From positions 1,797,312 through 1,861,311 of the forward strand of contig SCFE01000074.1 in assembly GCA_004352715.1 (NCBI GenBank): a stretch of DNA of 64,000 bases, given 5' to 3'. Below, in pieces: positions 60,390 through 64,000 of the stretch; the first letter of the stretch is position 1; every line of letters starts with the position of its first letter. Made by a program: the position numbers and the translations under genes. This DNA comes from Hofstenia miamia. Taxonomy: Eukaryota; Xenacoelomorpha; Acoela. The notes beneath the pieces were generated by a model, which saw only the letters and a program-made list of their open reading frames with translations, was not told the origin of the DNA and made no database searches.

Positions 60390-61211
60390 GCTCAAAATAT
60401 ATTCTTGCAGTTCATCCATATTTAGTCAAAGACCCATCTGGCATTGCAACAATAGGTTTGGGTGAAGTTGGTGTCTGGATTTGGGAATTGATCCAGGTTA
60501 TAACATTATTGGTGACAACTTTTTCACAAGTGTGAGTTTAGTTGAAAAACTGTTATCTAAAAATTAATTTTATGTGGTACATTAAGAAAATCCAAAAAAG
60601 GTATCTGATGAAATGAGAAAAAATATGTGCATGAGTCAAAGTGTTTCCATTACAGCAATGCAAAGTGTATGGCTCTTACTTATCAGGCAATAACAAATAA
60701 AAACTCATCCTTCTTTTGTACATGCATAGTGATCATTCAATATCCCAAAATCAATAATTGAAACCTGAAGTCATTAAATTTTATAATGCCAATAAATGTT
60801 GTATTTATTGTGTTGATCAAATGTCAAGTTATATTCTACAAAAGCAATGATGAGAAGATGGCATGTAGCCATCTGGTGCAATTTTTTGGACTTATCAGCA
60901 ATAAATGCCCACATCATTTTCAAAAAAATTTCTGAGGTAAAAATAACCTGCAGGGACTTTATCTTTAACTTGATTGAACAGTTGATATGTGTTAAAGAAC
61001 CCACACACAGAAGATCTGCTGAGTTTGAAAGACAGATAGTTTAGAAGGACCTCATCCAAAGCTTCAAAAACTAAAACACTGCCAAAAAGTTTTCAATGGT
61101 GTGCAAAAACATGACTTTATGCATATGTAGTTATTGCAGGTTGCCAGTTTATTGGCAATGTACCAAAAGCATTGAGAACCTTACAAAAGCCAAATGTTCT
61201 AATTGTTGATT
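60390..61211 (+). pseudogene. piggyBac-family transposase remnant
   Basis: Several frames together spell the family's conserved blocks: VHPYLVKDPSGIATIGLGEV, DPGYNIIGDNFFTSVSLVEK (second catalytic Asp region), GTLRKSKK, KPEVIKFYNANK with VDQM, RRWHVAIWCNFLDLSAINAH, and a Cys-rich end (CKNMTLCICSYC). Stops and at least three frameshifts separate them, so the copy is dead. The longest intact piece is the ORF at 60847-61044. TTAA-flanked ends were not located. Confidence 0.85.
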
Positions 61212-62503
61212 GTTTTTAATTTTTTTTATTTTTTTGTTAATCATGTTTTATTTTTTTTGCAAATGAATTTGATGTTAACTAAAACCTGTTTTTCTATCAT
61301 TTTAGAGTTCATTTCAGTTGGAGTCAGTTTTGACTCATTTGGTATTTGGAGGGTTGCATGAAACTGGTATTTCTAGTGTATCATCAGCAGTTATTGTTTC
61401 TAGTATTGGAAGCTCACGCAGTTTTTGTGTTTACTAGTGACTAGTTGTTTGTATGTTTCTATATATTGTTAATACACATTGTATATAAGACACACCAAAG
61501 CATCTATAAATGGAGAAAAAAGTTCAGTTCAATTGTGTTCTCTTGTTACTTAGTTAGAATCACTGTTACTTTAGTTAATGTTCACCTAAGATACCTTCAG
61601 CTTTGACATTAAGTCCACTGACATAGTTCTCTTTAGATTCAACTCAGTGATTCTACAATAGTGTTAAGATAGATAGATAAAAGCCTAAACAAGCTAGGTG
61701 ATTGGGATTGGGAATATTTTTCCACCCAGTTTTCAATGTCATGATTGATGTTGCAGACTTTCACTCTAGGTTAAATTTGCTAACAATATTGTCATGGTTT
61801 TGCACATAACAAACCTAGAAATGAATGTTAAATCAAATGTGAATATATTTATATGTATCATTAACAGTGAATGCCTGTTTGTGAATAGTGGAATAAACTC
61901 AAAGAATGAATAAATGATTATTCTTTATCTTTTTGAATTATCATTCAAACATCCTTAAAAGTTTTTATTAAGGTAGCCAAAGTTGTTCTTGAATTTTAAG
62001 AATCCTATGTTTGATGTATGCTGCTTTATGAAATGTGGACATTTATGCTTTTACTTAAATTGCAAACATGTCTCTGTTAAATTAATAAATGCCCATATAT
62101 TGAGAATAATGAGTGATCTTAAAACATCATCAATCCCAGTCAAATCATTATTTTCTTTAATAGCTTAGCTAAATGTCCTAAAGTATATTACAATGTGGTA
62201 CACATAATGTTTAGTATTTCACGCCCTAGAAATATTCAATTAAGGAAATATAGAGAAATTGTTTGAAAATTTTTGGAGATAGGCAAATATCAAAAACGGC
62301 TGTGTAGGAAAATTCAAATTTGCGTTTTACCAAATTTGAAAATACAACTTAAATAAAATACTTCTTTATTATAAAATATTTTGACAAACATTTTATTTGA
62401 CAAATGGAATCATTACGGAAAATTAATATTTTATATGGTGTATTTTTCAAATTTGTAATCCTGTGTTAAGTTAATATTTGTATTCTTTAAAGTGAATTAA
62501 TAT
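61212..62503. other. Intergenic stretch before the LSm-domain gene
   Basis: AT-rich sequence with no recognised gene. Part of it may belong to the piggyBac remnant's 3' side. The ORF at 61983-62168 has no family signature. Confidence 0.5.
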
Positions 62504-63143
62504 ATGTCCACTACTGACTGGAAAGGTTGCGAGGTAGTTGCAACTTTGAATGATCAAAAGTGTATTAAAGGTGTTGTTGTGAACGTGAATTCAGTTAATA
62601 AGCAAATTACAATTATCGAAAATGGAGATTTCTCTAATTCTGAAACCACATTCAGGTTTGTTGATTTATTATTCTTTTCTTAATGCTTGTTTAGAGGTTC
62701 AGATCTAAAGAACATTAAAGTTGTTAGTTTACCAAAATCACAGTCGCAATTAAATTCAAGGGAATTTTCTGCCTGCATTCCAAACGTGCACGCGAAAAAG
62801 TATTACAGTAATTTTTTTAAGTCTTTTATTTAAGTATATTTTTAAGTTTTGAAATTAGTAGTAGTTCTACCTTTTTATAAAGATAACAAGAATTCATTAC
62901 TGAATCAGAAAATGCATCTGATGGAGCAAAGAATTGTAGCATCGAAAGAAGCAGGTAGGAAAAACCCTCCAAAGTAAATTATAAGCTTTTGTTGTAGCGG
63001 CTGGGAGTCGAGTTCTGAATTTCTTTGAGGAATCATACTGGATAAAGTATGCATTTCTATTCTTTCAGAACCCCATACGCACAATACATTTTTACAATTT
63101 GTCACTCCCAATTAATTCAGATTTTCGAAATCTTGCAGCATAA
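62504..63143 (+). CDS. Small gene with an EDC3-like LSm domain, four exons
   Basis: Proposed exons are 62504-62655, 62695-62807, 62883-62954 and 62998-63143, separated by introns of 39, 75 and 43 nt. The first two exons read DWKGCEVVATLNDQKCIKGV, then VNKQITIIEN and TTFRGSDLKNIKVVSLP. This parallels the N-terminal LSm domain of EDC3 (enhancer of mRNA decapping): DW-G start, then TFR-xD-xxxLK. The rest (LLNQKMHLMEQRIVASKEA) is not recognised, and no FDF or YjeF-N domain is present. It may be a truncated gene cut by the LINE downstream or a distinct short LSm protein. The last exon is least certain; a further 22-nt GT..AG stretch in it could be skipped in frame but is too short for a normal intron. 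Confidence 0.5.
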
Positions 63144-63377
63144 GTTTTTGTATTTTTAGTGTGAATCCTTGCGTAATAATAATAATCGGGAAATGCAGGT
63201 CTTAATAACGGAATCTCTAAGCTTGAAAAAGGCGAACCCATCAATGGTCTAAAATTTCAGGATTTTGAGAAGTCAAGATAAAAGAAATCCTGAAAATCAC
63301 ACGGCTTTCGTTTATTATACAGTTTAATTAGATTACAGTTCGACAAGTTCCTTCATTTTATCCGGTGAGATTGTTCC
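63144..63377 (+). other. Probable LINE 5' leader
   Basis: This non-coding stretch lies directly before the LINE ORF1 start. It may be that element's 5' UTR; no other feature is visible. Confidence 0.4.
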
Positions 63378-64000
63378 ATGTCTAATCGAAATCGTATTTG
63401 TTCAACCAAATGTGGATTCTGTAGCAAAAAAGTCGCCCCAAACACTCCTGCTATACAATGCGACAAATGTGAAGTATGGTACCATGCTGCCTGTGTCAAT
63501 ATCACTGAAGCCCAATACTCTGCACTTACGGAGCTAGAAACGACGGCTTGGTTTTGCCAACCGTGTTTCAAGGCTCGAAAAGAACAATTATCCATAACTG
63601 CTGAACTCTCGAAAGTTAGCCAAGCAGTTGCTGAAATCAAATCTGTGATCAAGAACGGACCTACCAACATACACAAAGCACACAACAACTACTCCCAACC
63701 TTCCCATGAAACACAAATCAAGGTAGTTGGCATCTCTGAAAACGGTGAAAAGTTCTCTAACGACAGGAAGTTTAAGGACAAAGGTGCTAACAGATCTTGG
63801 TGTTCCTAATACCAATATCGCTGACTGCTACCGACGTGGTAAATTTGATAAACAAAGAAAACGCCCCCTGATTGTTACCTTCTCGTCTGTATGGGAAGCC
63901 CGCAAGATTAAGAGCAAAGCAATTGAGTCCAAACTGTACAACACACACGGTATTCTTATCTTACCCGAGCTATCGCCAAAAGAAAAGACTATTGAACAAA
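63378..64000 (+). pseudogene. LINE ORF1 with N-terminal PHD finger (runs off the window)
   Basis: From 63378 the frame encodes CGFCSKKVAPNTPAIQCDKC, VWYHAACVNI and WFCQPC, a complete C4-H-C3 PHD finger as found in ORF1 of CR1/L2-type LINEs. A coiled-coil-like stretch follows (LSKVSQAVAEIKSVIK). A frameshift at about 63745-63785 then moves the reading to LTDLGVPNTNIADCYRRGKF and RPLIVTFSSVWEARKIKSKA, the conserved ORF1 core, open to the edge. The shift could be an old mutation or a sequencing error; ORF2 would lie beyond 64000. Confidence 0.75.

Overview
This is eukaryotic nuclear DNA from an animal. It is very AT-rich and intron-dense, and packed with DNA transposon and retrotransposon remnants. 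About two thirds of the splice acceptors I placed end in TTTAG. The CR1/L2-like LINEs, Penelope, piggyBac, mariner and hAT remnants fit an aquatic invertebrate. I cannot name the species from the sequence alone.

Layout: 1-12000 holds no intact gene. It contains LINE fragments at 4.6-5.8, 7.0-8.1, 8.57-8.92 and 9.5-10.3 kb, a fold-back element at 6207-9088 that surrounds two of them, and a hAT-type MITE at 11429-11805. From 58556 down to 12025, on the minus strand, lies one very large gene: the axonemal inner-arm dynein heavy chain DNAH10. I could place 63 well-supported exons plus two candidate microexons. Nearly every junction keeps frame, giving about 4,550 residues. One exon, the second half of the microtubule-binding domain, is missing beside a single N and a 70-copy, 23-bp minisatellite. 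A second stretch (19693-21079) is duplicated around another single N, which looks like an assembly artefact.

The introns carry most of the other features: three copies of a GAGCC-rich hAT MITE, other hAT-like elements with 8-bp target duplications, a mariner remnant, Penelope GIY-YIG fragments, palindromic MITEs and long AT microsatellites, some of which end in N gaps. Upstream of DNAH10 are a diverged palindromic MITE (59811-60302), a dead piggyBac transposase (about 60390-61211), a small plus-strand gene with an EDC3-like LSm domain and very short introns (62504-63143), and the start of a LINE ORF1 with a PHD finger (63378 to the window edge).

Only two host genes are visible, DNAH10 and the LSm-domain gene. 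They point in opposite directions, are separated by about 4 kb of repeats, and show no functional link. DNAH10 would work as the beta heavy chain of the two-headed I1/f inner dynein arm in cilia and flagella.
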